DNA from: an uncultured Bacteroidales bacterium
Lineage (GTDB): Bacteria; Bacteroidota; Bacteroidia; Bacteroidales; Muribaculaceae
Length of the DNA stretch: 64,000 nt
Direction of reading: 5' to 3'
Assembly: GCA_900544535.1 (NCBI GenBank)
Contig: UQVH01000007.1
Coordinates: 1 to 64,000 of the forward strand
The position numbers and the translations under genes are program-made. This document shows, piece after piece, positions 25,584 to 34,863 of this stretch (the first letter of the stretch is position 1; every line of letters begins with the position of its first letter). A model generated the notes under the pieces. The model did not search any database. It was not told where the DNA came from and saw only the letters and a program-made list of their open reading frames with translations.

Positions 25584-28427
25584 TTATTTTGCGGGATCAA
25601 GAATGAGTACCCGGTAATTGCCCTGGGCATTGAGGGCTTTCATGAAGTCCATGACATCCTGCGGAGTGATAGAGTTGACTACATCCACGTTGCCGTTGAA
25701 TGTGTCGACACCGTTGGACAGCGTTCCGACGATGGCTGAAAGCCACGGGCCGTTCAGTTCCTTGTTGGTTGTGAAGGCTTTGACCATGTATTCCTTGGCC
25801 GGATTGAGTTCGGCGGCGGCGATGTTGGTCTCCATGTCTTTGAACTGGCCTTTGATGAAAGCGAGAACTTCCTCTTTCATTTCAGGCTTCATCGGGAATT
25901 CCGACATGATGCTTGCAGGATTGAGGCCCGAACGGTCGAGGGAACCTGATGCGCTGATCGAGTAGACGGCACCCATTTCCTCACGGACTGTCTTGATGAG
26001 ACGGTTGGTCAGGATCTGGCCTGCAATGGAAGCGAGCATCGCATTCTTGGGAGTGTATTCGATGTCGCCGCTTTCAACGATAGCTACCTGAGTCTGGGGA
26101 GTGGACATTGTGGTGGTGAAAGTGTCGGTCTTGTCGCCGCCTTTCATGAAGAGGGCCGGGTTGTACTTCTCAACTTTCCTTACTGCGGTCTTGGGATCAC
26201 CGGGCAGAGATGCGATGTATTTTTCGACAAGGGGCTTGAGGGTTTCGGGGTTGACGTTGCCGACAAACACGAAAGTCCAGTCGGCGGCATTGGCGGTCAT
26301 TGCATGTGCGATCTCGATTGTCTGCTCACGGGATGCCTTGTTGATGATGTCGGAGTTGAGCATCTGTGCGCGGGGCGAGTCATAGAGAGTAGCGAGGATA
26401 TTTTTCTGGAAAATATATTCCGGGCTCTTTTCCTGATTGGCGAGGAAGCCGCTGTAAGCAGTCTGAAGAGCTGCAAATTCATCGGCGGTGAATTCAATAT
26501 CCTTGAAATTCATGTAGAGGAGTTCGAGAAGAGTCTCGATGTCCTTCGGAGTGGTTGAGCCGGAGAAAGAACGGCTGTAATTTCCGAAACCGCAGTTGAG
26601 CGCAACCTGTTTGCCGGCGGTGTATTTCGACAGGTCGGTATTGGTGTAGCTGCCAAGTCCGCGGGCCGGAAGCGACATAGACAGGAAGAGAATGGTGTTG
26701 GTGTAGTCATCGGAGAAGTCGGCATAGCCTCCTTTGGCGTAAGCCGAAAAGATGATTTCGTCTTCCTTGAATTTGGTGGGCTTCACGATTACTTTTGCGC
26801 CGTTAGAGAGAGTCCAGTCGATGGTGCCGAACTGAGGATTGTCGGTGGTTGAAGTGACAGTTCCTGCAACGGGAGCCTGGGGGATCAGAGGTTCTGACTT
26901 GACTTCGTCAACAAATGCGTCGATAGTCTCGGCATCGACGGCAGCCAGAGCTTCGGCGATCGCTTCCTTGGTGGGTACAGTGATGTCTTCGGCTTCGGGC
27001 ATAAGAACCATGAGCACACGGTTGTCGGGGGTGACGGCCTCGGCCATTTTTCTGTTGATCACTTCGAGAGGGATGTTATTTGCGATTTGCTGTACGAGTG
27101 CCCATTCGGTTTCGATCGAAGGGATCGGGTCTTTGTCAGTAAAATTCTTGACATATTCATTGACAAACGAACCGGTCTGACGGGTGGCGCGGTTGTTGTA
27201 GGCACGTTCGTAGGCCGAGAGATACTGGCTGCGCACACGGTCATATTCGCTCTGTGTGAAACCGCCGCACTGTGCGCGCAACAGTTCGCGGTAGAGGGCC
27301 TGGATAGGAACGATGATGTCTTTGCCTTTTGCTGCGACAGAACCGCTCAGGGCATCTTTGACTTTCGACGAGAGGAAATAGCCTCCGAAGTCAACTTCCG
27401 CACCAGCGTAAGGCGAATCGGGCTTGGATGCGATTTCACCGAGACGATTGTTGATCATGGAAGCGATCATACCCTGGATGTAGCCGTTTACGAAATAAGC
27501 CGGGGTATTCTTCAGTTCGTCGGGAAGCGGATTGAAGATGAACATCAGCTGTGCCGAAAGACTTTTCTGTTCAGGATCGCTGCCGATTCCGTAAAGAGTT
27601 CCTTTGTGATTGGGCACCGGCTCATAGACGCGCTCAGCCGGATTTTCGGGCATTTCGATGGAGGTAAACATCTCTTTGATCTTGCCTTCGATACGGTCAA
27701 CGTCGATGTCACCCACCACGATTACAGCCTGCTGGTCGGGACGATACCATTTCTCATAGTAGTCGCGCAGCGCCTGATAGGGGAAATTGTCGACGATTTC
27801 CATTGTGCCGATCGGCAGACGGTGGCCGTATTTGGAATTCGGATAGAGGTCGGGAAGGATTTTTTCAAGAATACGCATCTGACCCTGCATGGAGCGGCGC
27901 CATTCCTCATGGATCACACCGCGTTCCTTGTCAATTTCGGCAGGTGCGAGAGTAAGGTCATTGGCCCAGTCGTGAAGGATGAGCAGGCAGGAGTCCTGAA
28001 CGCTTTCGCGAGCCACCGGGACATTGCTGATGTTGTAGACAGTCTCGTCGACACCGGTGTAAGCGTTGAGGTTGGCGCCGAATTTCACACCGATTGATTC
28101 GAGCCAGTCACGCAGAAGGTTGTCAGGGAAGTTGGTCGTGCCGTTGAAACACATGTGTTCAAGGAAGTGAGCGAGGCCTCTCTGATCGTCGTTTTCGAGG
28201 ATAGATCCCACATTTTGGGCAATGTAGAAATCAGCCTGCCCTTTAGGATATTCGTTGTGACGGATGTAGTAGGTGAGTCCGTTGGGCAGTTTGCCGATGC
28301 GCACTGCACTATCGACCGGAAGCGGCTGGAGCATCGGATTCTGCGCCTGAGCTCTGAGTATGCCGGGGAGAGCCATGCAGAGCATGACAATGCTGACCGA
28401 CAGCAGCCTGAAAGTAGCTTTGATCAT
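25584..28427 (-). CDS. M16-family zinc peptidase (exported)
   Basis: The 947-residue protein has a signal peptide (MIKATFRLLSVSIVMLCMALPGILRAQ). The catalytic M16 domain shows the inverted zinc motif HFLEH at about 87-91, the third ligand Glu in KERGVIHEEW about 75 residues later, and a second M16 half (about 520-940) without the motif, as usual for single-chain pitrilysin-like peptidases. Location is the periplasm or envelope. Substrates cannot be predicted; the family degrades small peptides and misfolded fragments. The gene stands alone: terminator downstream, and upstream a -7 box plus a 23-bp palindrome near the predicted transcription start. Confidence 0.92.
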   Translation of the reverse strand: MIKATFRLLSVSIVMLCMALPGILRAQAQNPMLQPLPVDSAVRIGKLPNGLTYYIRHNEYPKGQADFYIAQNVGSILENDDQRGLAHFLEHMCFNGTTNFPDNLLRDWLESIGVKFGANLNAYTGVDETVYNISNVPVARESVQDSCLLILHDWANDLTLAPAEIDKERGVIHEEWRRSMQGQMRILEKILPDLYPNSKYGHRLPIGTMEIVDNFPYQALRDYYEKWYRPDQQAVIVVGDIDVDRIEGKIKEMFTSIEMPENPAERVYEPVPNHKGTLYGIGSDPEQKSLSAQLMFIFNPLPDELKNTPAYFVNGYIQGMIASMINNRLGEIASKPDSPYAGAEVDFGGYFLSSKVKDALSGSVAAKGKDIIVPIQALYRELLRAQCGGFTQSEYDRVRSQYLSAYERAYNNRATRQTGSFVNEYVKNFTDKDPIPSIETEWALVQQIANNIPLEVINRKMAEAVTPDNRVLMVLMPEAEDITVPTKEAIAEALAAVDAETIDAFVDEVKSEPLIPQAPVAGTVTSTTDNPQFGTIDWTLSNGAKVIVKPTKFKEDEIIFSAYAKGGYADFSDDYTNTILFLSMSLPARGLGSYTNTDLSKYTAGKQVALNCGFGNYSRSFSGSTTPKDIETLLELLYMNFKDIEFTADEFAALQTAYSGFLANQEKSPEYIFQKNILATLYDSPRAQMLNSDIINKASREQTIEIAHAMTANAADWTFVFVGNVNPETLKPLVEKYIASLPGDPKTAVRKVEKYNPALFMKGGDKTDTFTTTMSTPQTQVAIVESGDIEYTPKNAMLASIAGQILTNRLIKTVREEMGAVYSISASGSLDRSGLNPASIMSEFPMKPEMKEEVLAFIKGQFKDMETNIAAAELNPAKEYMVKAFTTNKELNGPWLSAIVGTLSNGVDTFNGNVDVVNSITPQDVMDFMKALNAQGNYRVLILDPAK

Positions 28428-28474
28428 GATTGGTTTGGTGAGATGTATAGAATGGTTTATATGCTATTTTAATA

Positions 28475-28510
28475 TATTAATGTCACAGACATTAATAAGA
28501 CGCAAATCTA
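28475..28510 (-). promoter_or_regulatory. Promoter -7 element and overlapping palindrome of the M16 gene
   Basis: TAGATTTG on the minus strand (28503-28510) fits TAnnTTTG; no good -33 box is seen. The predicted transcription start near 28497 falls at the edge of a perfect inverted repeat (10-bp arms 28475-28484 and 28488-28497, 3-nt centre). It may be an operator or a 5-prime mRNA hairpin. Confidence 0.5.
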
Positions 28511-28559
28511 CGAGAATAGTGACAGCTGAAAGTCCGGGCAATCATATTTTTAAGTAAAT

Positions 28560-29327
28560 TTAACCAATTGCCATACTTTCGGCCATGGTTTTCTTGCGTG
28601 CATGATTGATCAGAATGGCTTGAGCTTCTATGCGCAGATAGGGCACAGGGATGATGTAGGCCATAGGACATTCCGGATGAAACACCCCTAATCTCATGGC
28701 GCTGATGCGGATTCCGTAGCGCTCCTCAAGTATGAGCCGGTAGATGCTGAGTTGCAGCGCATAGTGGGTGTAGGAGCAGTCGTCGAGATGGTTTACCGGA
28801 TAGAGCCCCTTGGCTCCGAAACGGCTTGAGCGTTCGATCTGTCCGTCCGGGGTCACAAGTTTTTTCGACCGTTTCCAGTCGTAGATGTTGAAAGTGCCGT
28901 CCGGACGCCGTTCAAGGAAGTCGAGGGTACCGGCCACACCATAGTCTTCGAAATATATGCGCCATTCCGTCCGGTAGGGATAGAGGCGTTCGGCCGCCGC
29001 AAAATGGCGGAAAATTGAATAGGCATCGCCGTCGTCACCGTAGTCCTCTCCGAGATAATAATGCTCGATGCGGTCGTGCATTATTGTTCCGAGTTCGCGC
29101 GAGTGCCGGGCGTTTGCCTCCCAGCGGTCTTTCAGTTCCTCCGGCGAAATGTCCATTGCGGGAGCCTTGCGGGCGGCCCAGTAGTCGGCGTCAAATTTCT
29201 GGAAACAATCTTCGACGATTGTCGTTACCGAGGTCAGCGTCTGCCGGCCGAGAGTATAGGTGTGGCTTTCGGCGTCGAAACTCAGAAACGGATCGCGCGG
29301 GTGGGCGTTCAGTTCGTTGTAGTTCAT
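28560..29327 (-). CDS. PD-(D/E)XK nuclease superfamily protein
   Basis: The 255-residue protein looks like a stand-alone RecB-type nuclease domain. Core elements are a long helix with GTIMHDRIEHYYLG (near 82), the metal-binding Asp in VAGTLDFLERR and the catalytic DWKRSK (the (D/E)-x-K pair near 150), followed by the HYALQLSIYRLILEE helix that carries the Q-x3-Y motif. A DNA-repair or nucleic-acid processing role is inferred. The start codon overlaps the mazG stop by 4 bp (ATGA), so the two are translationally coupled; mazG is a house-cleaning enzyme, which suits a genome-maintenance pairing. Confidence 0.8.
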   Translation of the reverse strand: MNYNELNAHPRDPFLSFDAESHTYTLGRQTLTSVTTIVEDCFQKFDADYWAARKAPAMDISPEELKDRWEANARHSRELGTIMHDRIEHYYLGEDYGDDGDAYSIFRHFAAAERLYPYRTEWRIYFEDYGVAGTLDFLERRPDGTFNIYDWKRSKKLVTPDGQIERSSRFGAKGLYPVNHLDDCSYTHYALQLSIYRLILEERYGIRISAMRLGVFHPECPMAYIIPVPYLRIEAQAILINHARKKTMAESMAIG

Positions 29328-30106
29328 GAGTTTTTCGCTTCCTCCCAGATGGCATCCATTTCTTCCAATGTCATTTCTTTGAGAGACTTGCCTGCTCCAT
29401 GCGCTTTTTTCTCAAGATAGTTGAAACGCTTGATGAATTTCTTATTGGTCTTTTCGAGTGCGTTTTCGGGATTGATCTTGTAGAGGCGTGCTGCATTGAT
29501 GATGCTGAAAATCAGGTCGCCCATTTCCTCTTCGCGATGCTCGGCATCCATCTCTCCGACAGCATCTTCGAATTCGGCCATCTCTTCGCGCACCTTGTCC
29601 CAGACCTGTTCGGGCTTTTCCCAGTCGAAGCCCACATTGGCTGCTTTCTCCTGAATGCGGTCGGCCTTGATCATGGCGGGAAGGGCTGTCGGCACTCCGG
29701 AGAGCACTGTCTTGTTGCCGCCTTTTTCTTTCAGTTTGAGTTCCTCCCAGTTCTGGAGAACTTCGTCGGTAGAGCTGACGGATGTGTCGCCGAACACGTG
29801 CGGATGGCGATAGATCAGTTTGGTGTTCAGGGCATCGCAGACGTCGGCGATGTCAAACGCGCCTTTTTCCTCTCCGATCTTGGAGTAGAAAAGGACATGG
29901 AGCAAAACGTCGCCGAGTTCCTTACGGATATTGGCGTTGTCTTCGTTTATAAGGGCGTCGCAAAGCTCATAGACTTCCTCTATGGTGTTCGGACGCAGGG
30001 ATTCGTTGGTCTGTTTGGCGTCCCAGGGACATTTTACACGCAGAATGTCGAGCGTGTCGATGACGCGCCCCAGGGCCTCGATTTTTTCCTCGCGGGTATG
30101 TGACAT
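29324..30106 (-). CDS. mazG: Nucleoside triphosphate pyrophosphohydrolase MazG
   Basis: This cytosolic house-cleaning enzyme hydrolyses (d)NTPs, including damaged ones, to monophosphates. The 260-residue protein has the two-repeat MazG layout: CPWDAKQTNESLRPNTIEE followed by EVYELCDAL (EExxE-type metal site, near 28-55), EELGDVLLHVLF in the form ELGDVLLHVL, and a second repeat with EEMGDLIFSIINAARL. Length is normal. A promoter is visible just upstream (30129-30160). It heads a two-gene operon with the PD-(D/E)XK nuclease. Confidence 0.94.
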   Translation of the reverse strand: MSHTREEKIEALGRVIDTLDILRVKCPWDAKQTNESLRPNTIEEVYELCDALINEDNANIRKELGDVLLHVLFYSKIGEEKGAFDIADVCDALNTKLIYRHPHVFGDTSVSSTDEVLQNWEELKLKEKGGNKTVLSGVPTALPAMIKADRIQEKAANVGFDWEKPEQVWDKVREEMAEFEDAVGEMDAEHREEEMGDLIFSIINAARLYKINPENALEKTNKKFIKRFNYLEKKAHGAGKSLKEMTLEEMDAIWEEAKNS

Positions 30107-30128
30107 GATATTTGTGTTTTATTGACTG

Positions 30129-30160
30129 CAAAGTTACGCAATCAATCTCACAATATAAAA
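30129..30160 (-). promoter_or_regulatory. Promoter of mazG
   Basis: On the minus strand TAACTTTG (30129-30136) lies 20 bp from a TTTT -33-like box (30157-30160), which also overlaps the U-tract of the dnaJ terminator. Predicted start is about 15-20 nt before the ATG. Confidence 0.55.
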
Positions 30161-30201
30161 TTCCCGTGCAGACAGTTTGTCAGACTGCGTTGCACGGGAA
30201 T
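30160..30201 (-). terminator. Intrinsic terminator of grpE-dnaJ
   Basis: ATTCCCGTGCA (30160-30170) and TGCACGGGAAT (30191-30201) pair perfectly over 11 bp. On the minus strand the stem is followed by TTTATATTG. Confidence 0.75.
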
Positions 30202-30249
30202 AGTTATGTCTGTTTTCCGCGATAAACCGATGTCCGTCGCAGGTACGGA

Positions 30250-31410
30250 TCAGTCGAATATGTGGCGGAGTTTGCTGAATATGCGGTCTTTGGTCGACTG
30301 GGTGGGTGTCATGTTCGGTTTGCCCTGAAGCGATTCGATAGCTTTCTTTTCGTCGTCGTTGAGAGTTTCGGGGATGTAGACCATGACATTGATCAGTTCG
30401 TCGCCGGTGCCGTAGCCGTCGGTCGAGGGGAGACCTTTGCCGCGCAGACGGAGCACCTTGCCGGGCTGAGTGCCTGCTGGTATTTTCAGACGGGCGCGTC
30501 CGGTGATGGTCGGGACTTCAACCGATCCGCCGAGGGCGGCAGTCGGGATGTCGAGCATAAGGTTGTAGATCACGTCGTTGCCGTCGCGGATAAGTTCGGG
30601 GTTCTTGATTTCCTCGATGACCACGAGCAAATCGCCGTTGACTCCGCCGTGGATGGCAGCGTTGCCCTGACCTTTGACCGTAAGAGTCTGTCCGTCGGCC
30701 ACGCCTGCCGGAATCGTAAAGGTGACAGTGCGGTCTTCGCGGATGACGCCTTCGCCCTGGCAGAAAGTACACTTTTCATTGATGATCTTTCCTTCGCCCT
30801 TGCATTGCGGACATTCGACTGCTGACTGCGAGAGACCGAAAAGGGTCTGCTGCTGACGCAACACTGTGCCTGAGCCGCCGCAGGTGGGACAGGTCGAGAA
30901 TGCGGTGCCATCCTTTGCTCCGGTGCCGTTGCAGTGGGTATCCTTGACGAGGGTCGGGATCTTGAGGGTCTTGGTGACTCCGGTGGCGATTTCTGCAAGA
31001 GTAAGTTTAACCTTTATACGGAGATCGGAACCGCGGCGCTGGCGGCGGCGCGAGCGACCGCCTGCGGTCTCGAATCCGCCCATGTTGCCGAATCCGCCGC
31101 CGAAGATATCGCCGAACTGCGAGAAGATGTCCTCCATCGAGAATCCTCCGGCATGGAATCCGCCACCGCCGGGGAAGCCTTGCGGGCCCATATCATGACC
31201 GAACTGGTCATACTTGGCGCGCTTTTCGGGGTTGGAGAGCACATCGTAGGCCTCGGCAGCTTCCTTGAACTTCTCCTCAGCTTCCTTGTCGCCGGGGTTC
31301 TTGTCAGGGTGATATTGGATGGCCTTTTTGCGATAGGCGCTCTTTATGGTCTTTTCGTCGGCGTTTTTGTCGACGCCGAGCACTTCATAATAATCTCTTT
31401 TGGTTGCCAT
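30250..31410 (-). CDS. dnaJ: Chaperone protein DnaJ
   Basis: This Hsp40 co-chaperone delivers substrates to DnaK and stimulates its ATPase. The 386-residue protein has a J-domain with HPD at 34-36, a Gly/Phe-rich linker (about 73-118), a cysteine-rich zinc domain (about 150-222), two beta-sandwich substrate domains and a C-terminal dimerisation segment. Cys pairs are at 174/177, 200/203 and 214/217, but the first CxxCxGxG repeat reads DTHCNGTG, so the first zinc ligand (position 157) is Asp instead of Cys. The gene follows grpE after 15 bp and ends at a terminator. dnaK is not in the window. Confidence 0.95.
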   Translation of the reverse strand: MATKRDYYEVLGVDKNADEKTIKSAYRKKAIQYHPDKNPGDKEAEEKFKEAAEAYDVLSNPEKRAKYDQFGHDMGPQGFPGGGGFHAGGFSMEDIFSQFGDIFGGGFGNMGGFETAGGRSRRRQRRGSDLRIKVKLTLAEIATGVTKTLKIPTLVKDTHCNGTGAKDGTAFSTCPTCGGSGTVLRQQQTLFGLSQSAVECPQCKGEGKIINEKCTFCQGEGVIREDRTVTFTIPAGVADGQTLTVKGQGNAAIHGGVNGDLLVVIEEIKNPELIRDGNDVIYNLMLDIPTAALGGSVEVPTITGRARLKIPAGTQPGKVLRLRGKGLPSTDGYGTGDELINVMVYIPETLNDDEKKAIESLQGKPNMTPTQSTKDRIFSKLRHIFD

Positions 31411-31425
31411 AAGTGGATAAGCTGC

Positions 31426-32046
31426 TTACTGGCCCACGGCCACTTTGGCATGGCGGAGCACTTTGTCGTTGATTGTATATCCTTTGGTTGGGGTGTCGAT
31501 GACGATCCCTTTCTGCGATTCGTCAGCCGCAGGGACCATCGCGATGGCCTCGTGAAGTTCGGCATCGAAGGGCTTGCCGGTGCTTTCGATCGGTTTGACA
31601 CCGTTGGCGGCAAGGAATTTCACAAGTTTCTGATAGATCAGCTCCATGCCTTCGCGGATCGAAGAGGGATCTTCGAGCTTTGCGCTTGCCTCAAGGCCGC
31701 GTTCGAAGTCATCGACGATCGGGAGCAGGCCTTTCAGCACACTTTCCGATGCGTTGCGGATGATGTCTGATTTCTCCTTGACGGTGCGTTTGCGGAAGTT
31801 GTCGAACTCGGCCATGAGGAAAAGATATTCTTTCTTTTCTTTTTCGACCTGAGCTTCAGCGTCCTTCAACTGCTGTGTGAGAGCGTCGATGTCGGAGAGC
31901 TGCTTGTTGATGATCTCGTTTTCCTCGTCTTCGACAGAATTCTGTTCGTCGTATGCTTCCTGAACGTCGTCAAGCACGGCTCCTTCGGATGCCTCCTCCG
32001 GACGCGGAGTGGCGTTGTCCTGATGTTTATTTTGCTTGTGGCTCAT
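31426..32046 (-). CDS. grpE: Nucleotide exchange factor GrpE
   Basis: GrpE releases ADP from DnaK. The 206-residue protein has an acidic, low-complexity N-terminus, a long coiled coil (about 45-105, with LTQQLKDAEAQVEKEKKEYL), the family block AEFDNFRKRTVKEKSD, and the C-terminal beta domain with NDKVLRHAKVAVG. Length is typical. It is the first gene of grpE-dnaJ. No HrcA/CIRCE site and no clear promoter could be read in the 190 bp upstream, where an ispE terminator-like hairpin lies. Confidence 0.95.
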   Translation of the reverse strand: MSHKQNKHQDNATPRPEEASEGAVLDDVQEAYDEQNSVEDEENEIINKQLSDIDALTQQLKDAEAQVEKEKKEYLFLMAEFDNFRKRTVKEKSDIIRNASESVLKGLLPIVDDFERGLEASAKLEDPSSIREGMELIYQKLVKFLAANGVKPIESTGKPFDAELHEAIAMVPAADESQKGIVIDTPTKGYTINDKVLRHAKVAVGQ

Positions 32047-32106
32047 AATATATGTCGTTTTTCTATTTTATCGTCGGATGATTGTAACATACCAAGCAAA
32101 AAGGTT

Positions 32107-32156
32107 GCCAAAACCGTTGCCGCGGCGGCATTTTTTATTGAAAACGTGGTTTTGGC
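32107..32156 (-). terminator. Terminator-like hairpin after ispE
   Basis: GCCAAAACC (32107-32115) pairs with GGTTTTGGC (32148-32156), with further pairing of GC-rich inner bases. On the minus strand it is followed by AACCTTTTTG. It separates ispE from grpE. Confidence 0.6.
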
Positions 32157-32236
32157 CCGGCCTCTTTCTGATTTTACAACAAATCCGGGGGCATAACGTT
32201 CAATGATCCAATAAAAAGCAAGACTTCCTGCCGCGG

Positions 32237-33058
32237 TCAGAGTTTTGCGGTGAATACTGCCGATCCAGCGAAAGCCTCTGTCAGAGTGTCTGCCAAAATG
32301 TCATCCCCGAAAAGTCCATAGACTGACGAGCCTGAACCTGACATGGAGGTGTAGACGGCGCCCATGCCGTTCAGCCGGGCTTTGATTTCGCTGATGGAAG
32401 GGTAGGCGGGGAAGACCGATGGCTCGAAGTCGTTTTTCAGACGTCCGCTCCATTCGCCGACCGGCTGCCTGATGATTTCGGCTATCGGTGTCTGCGGCAT
32501 GGCCGGAGTGGTGTGCCGGTAGGCTTCGGCAGTCGGGACACTTGTCTGCGGCTTGACAATTACGAGCGTTAGTCCGCTGAGGTCGAGGTCCACGGGGGTG
32601 AACTCCGTGCCTATGCCCGTACAGAGCATCGGACGGTTATATATGAAAAAAGGACAGTCGGCTCCGAGGCGCGCAGCGATTTCTGCGAGGTCGTCATCGG
32701 AGAGATCCAGTGCGAAGAGATCGTTAAGCCCTTTGAGTGTGAATGCCGCATCGGCTGAGCCGCCGCCCAGTCCCGCGCCGTCAGGGATGATCTTGCGCAG
32801 GAAAATATCGACCGGAGGAATTTCGACCCTCTCGGCGAGTGCCCGGTAGGCTTTCATCACAAGGTTTTTTTCAGGGGGACAGTCTACGTGGCGGCCGCTG
32901 ACCGTCAGAGTGGTTTCATTCCCCTTTGCGGGAACTATTTCAAGAACATCCCGCCAGGGGACAGGAAACATGACGGTTTCTATATCGTGATAACCGTCGG
33001 GCCGACGGCGCAGAATGTCAAGACCAAGGTTGATTTTCGCGTTGGGAAACAGGATCAT
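32237..33058 (-). CDS. ispE: 4-diphosphocytidyl-2-C-methyl-D-erythritol kinase
   Basis: This GHMP-family kinase phosphorylates CDP-ME in the MEP isoprenoid pathway. The ATG at 33058 gives 273 residues beginning MILFPNAKINLGLDILRRR, the conserved N-terminus of the family; a longer frame to 33208 adds 50 residues with no family match. The ATP-binding GHMP loop GAGLGGGSADAAFTL lies near residue 90 and the C-terminal GSGSSVYGLF motif near 240. A TAACTTTG -7 box on this strand (33133-33140) lies about 75 bp upstream. It is divergent from dnaB. Confidence 0.93.
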   Translation of the reverse strand: MILFPNAKINLGLDILRRRPDGYHDIETVMFPVPWRDVLEIVPAKGNETTLTVSGRHVDCPPEKNLVMKAYRALAERVEIPPVDIFLRKIIPDGAGLGGGSADAAFTLKGLNDLFALDLSDDDLAEIAARLGADCPFFIYNRPMLCTGIGTEFTPVDLDLSGLTLVIVKPQTSVPTAEAYRHTTPAMPQTPIAEIIRQPVGEWSGRLKNDFEPSVFPAYPSISEIKARLNGMGAVYTSMSGSGSSVYGLFGDDILADTLTEAFAGSAVFTAKL

Positions 33059-33132
33059 CGGAAGATTGTGTGGTGAGATATTTATTATATAAGGGATGAA
33101 ATTGAAAATGCGGGAGAAATGGTAATCTGCGG

Positions 33133-33252
33133 CAAAGTTACGTTTTTTTTGTGATTTGCATGGTATCGTGGTCACGATAGCATACTTTCGAAAAATTCCG
33201 CAGCGCATTGCTTGAAGAAGTGGCTAAAAGATGAATTTATTTTGTACCTTTG
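33133..33252. promoter_or_regulatory. Divergent promoter region ispE / dnaB
   Basis: TAACTTTG on the minus strand (33133-33140) serves ispE and TACCTTTG on the plus strand (33245-33252) serves dnaB. Both match the -7 consensus; neither has a clear TTTG at the right -33 distance. Confidence 0.5.
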
Positions 33253-33297
33253 TATTGAAATAAATCAGTCGTTCAATAACATTCCCCCACGCACATC

Positions 33298-34863
33298 ATG
33301 CCACAGGACAACTCAGCAGGCTCTCAACGCAGAAATTCCAAACCGCAACATGTTTCGGCCTTTGATCACGGAGGCCGCATTCCTCCGCGCGACAATGATC
33401 TGGAGGAAGCGGTGCTCGGTGCTCTCATGCTTGAAAAAGATGCCTACACGGTTGTCTGTGACATTCTGAAACCCGAATCGTTCTACGATCCTTCTAATCA
33501 GAAGATCTACGCTGCGATCCAGAGTCTCGGCGCCGCGCAGCAGAGCATCGACATGCTCACCGTCACGGAAAAGCTGCGTCTGATGGGCGAGCTTGAGGCG
33601 GCGGGCGGACCGTTGCGAATCTCCGAACTGACCTCTCGCGTGGCGTCGGGCGCACACGTCGAATTCCATGCCCGTATCGTGGCTCAGAAATATCTCGCGC
33701 GCGAACTTATTAAATTCGCCTCGCAGATCGAGTCGCAGGCCTTTGACGAAAGCTACGACGTCGACGACCTTCTCCAGGAGGCCGAAGGCAAGCTCTTCGA
33801 GATCTCGCAGCGCAATGTCAAGAAAGACGTGACGCAGATCGACCCCGTCATCAACGCCGCCATCGAGCAGATACAGACTGCCGCAAACCGTGCGTCGGGT
33901 CTTTCGGGTCTCGAATCCGGCTATCATGAACTTGACAAACTGACCTCAGGCTGGCAGCGGAGCGACCTTATTATCATAGCCGCTCGTCCTGCGATGGGCA
34001 AGACCGCCTTTGTGCTTTCGATGGCCAAGAACATGGCTGTCGACTACAATATTCCGGTAGCCATCTTCTCGCTTGAAATGTCAAACCTCCAACTTGTCAA
34101 CCGTCTCATTCAGAACACCTGCGAGATCGAGGGTGAGAAGATCAAGAGCGGTCAGTTGACACAGATGGAGTGGGATCAGCTTATGTCGAGGGTGAAAAAT
34201 CTGTATAGTGCGCCGCTCTATATCGACGACACGGCGTCGCTCTCGATTTTCGAGCTGCGCACCAAGGCGCGCCGTCTGGTCAGGGAGCACAATGTTTCGT
34301 TCATCATCATCGACTACTTGCAGCTGATGAATGCCTCCGGCATGAAGTTCGGCTCACGAGAGCAGGAGGTGTCGATGATCTCGCGTTCGCTCAAGCAGCT
34401 CGCCAAGGAACTTAACATACCTATCGTGGCCCTCTCGCAGCTCAACCGAAGTGTCGAATCGCGTGGCGCCGACAGCAAGGACGGCAAGCGTCCGCAGTTG
34501 AGCGACCTCCGTGAATCGGGTGCGATCGAACAGGATGCCGACATCGTCTGCTTTATCCACCGTCCGGAATATTACCTGCGTTCCGGAGTCGATGCCGCAG
34601 GCAACGACATCCGCGGTCTGGCCGAATTTATCGTCGCAAAACACCGTAGCGGTCGAGTTGACGATGTGAAGATGCGTTTCAAATCGCGTTATGCACGCTT
34701 CGAAAACTGGGACGGCGAGCCTGAGATGACAAGCGGATCTAAAGTGTCGCGTCTCAATGCCGACGGCGGTGATTTTAACGATGGCTTCGGTCAGTCAAGT
34801 CCTTTCAGCGGCGGATCGGCCGACATTTTAGGCGCCCCCGGAGAGGAGGCGGCTCCATTCTGA
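33298..34863 (+). CDS. dnaB: Replicative DNA helicase DnaB
   Basis: This hexameric helicase unwinds DNA at the replication fork. The 521-residue protein has an N-terminal helical domain (about 25-130, DNDLEEAVLGALMLEKDAY) and a RecA-like C-terminal motor. Walker A reads ARPAMGKTAF near residue 228, Walker B FIIIDYLQLM near 338, followed by the SRSLKQLAKEL and LSQLNRSVESR blocks and DLRESGAIEQDAD. No intein is present at the common insertion points. The tail is Gly/Ser/Asp-rich. Start at ATG 33298. Monocistronic. Confidence 0.96.
   Translation: MPQDNSAGSQRRNSKPQHVSAFDHGGRIPPRDNDLEEAVLGALMLEKDAYTVVCDILKPESFYDPSNQKIYAAIQSLGAAQQSIDMLTVTEKLRLMGELEAAGGPLRISELTSRVASGAHVEFHARIVAQKYLARELIKFASQIESQAFDESYDVDDLLQEAEGKLFEISQRNVKKDVTQIDPVINAAIEQIQTAANRASGLSGLESGYHELDKLTSGWQRSDLIIIAARPAMGKTAFVLSMAKNMAVDYNIPVAIFSLEMSNLQLVNRLIQNTCEIEGEKIKSGQLTQMEWDQLMSRVKNLYSAPLYIDDTASLSIFELRTKARRLVREHNVSFIIIDYLQLMNASGMKFGSREQEVSMISRSLKQLAKELNIPIVALSQLNRSVESRGADSKDGKRPQLSDLRESGAIEQDADIVCFIHRPEYYLRSGVDAAGNDIRGLAEFIVAKHRSGRVDDVKMRFKSRYARFENWDGEPEMTSGSKVSRLNADGGDFNDGFGQSSPFSGGSADILGAPGEEAAPF

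Noticed and set aside
27087..28097. 336-residue plus-strand frame inside the M16 protease gene
   Set aside because: Antisense shadow; the M16 frame has a signal peptide and catalytic motif.
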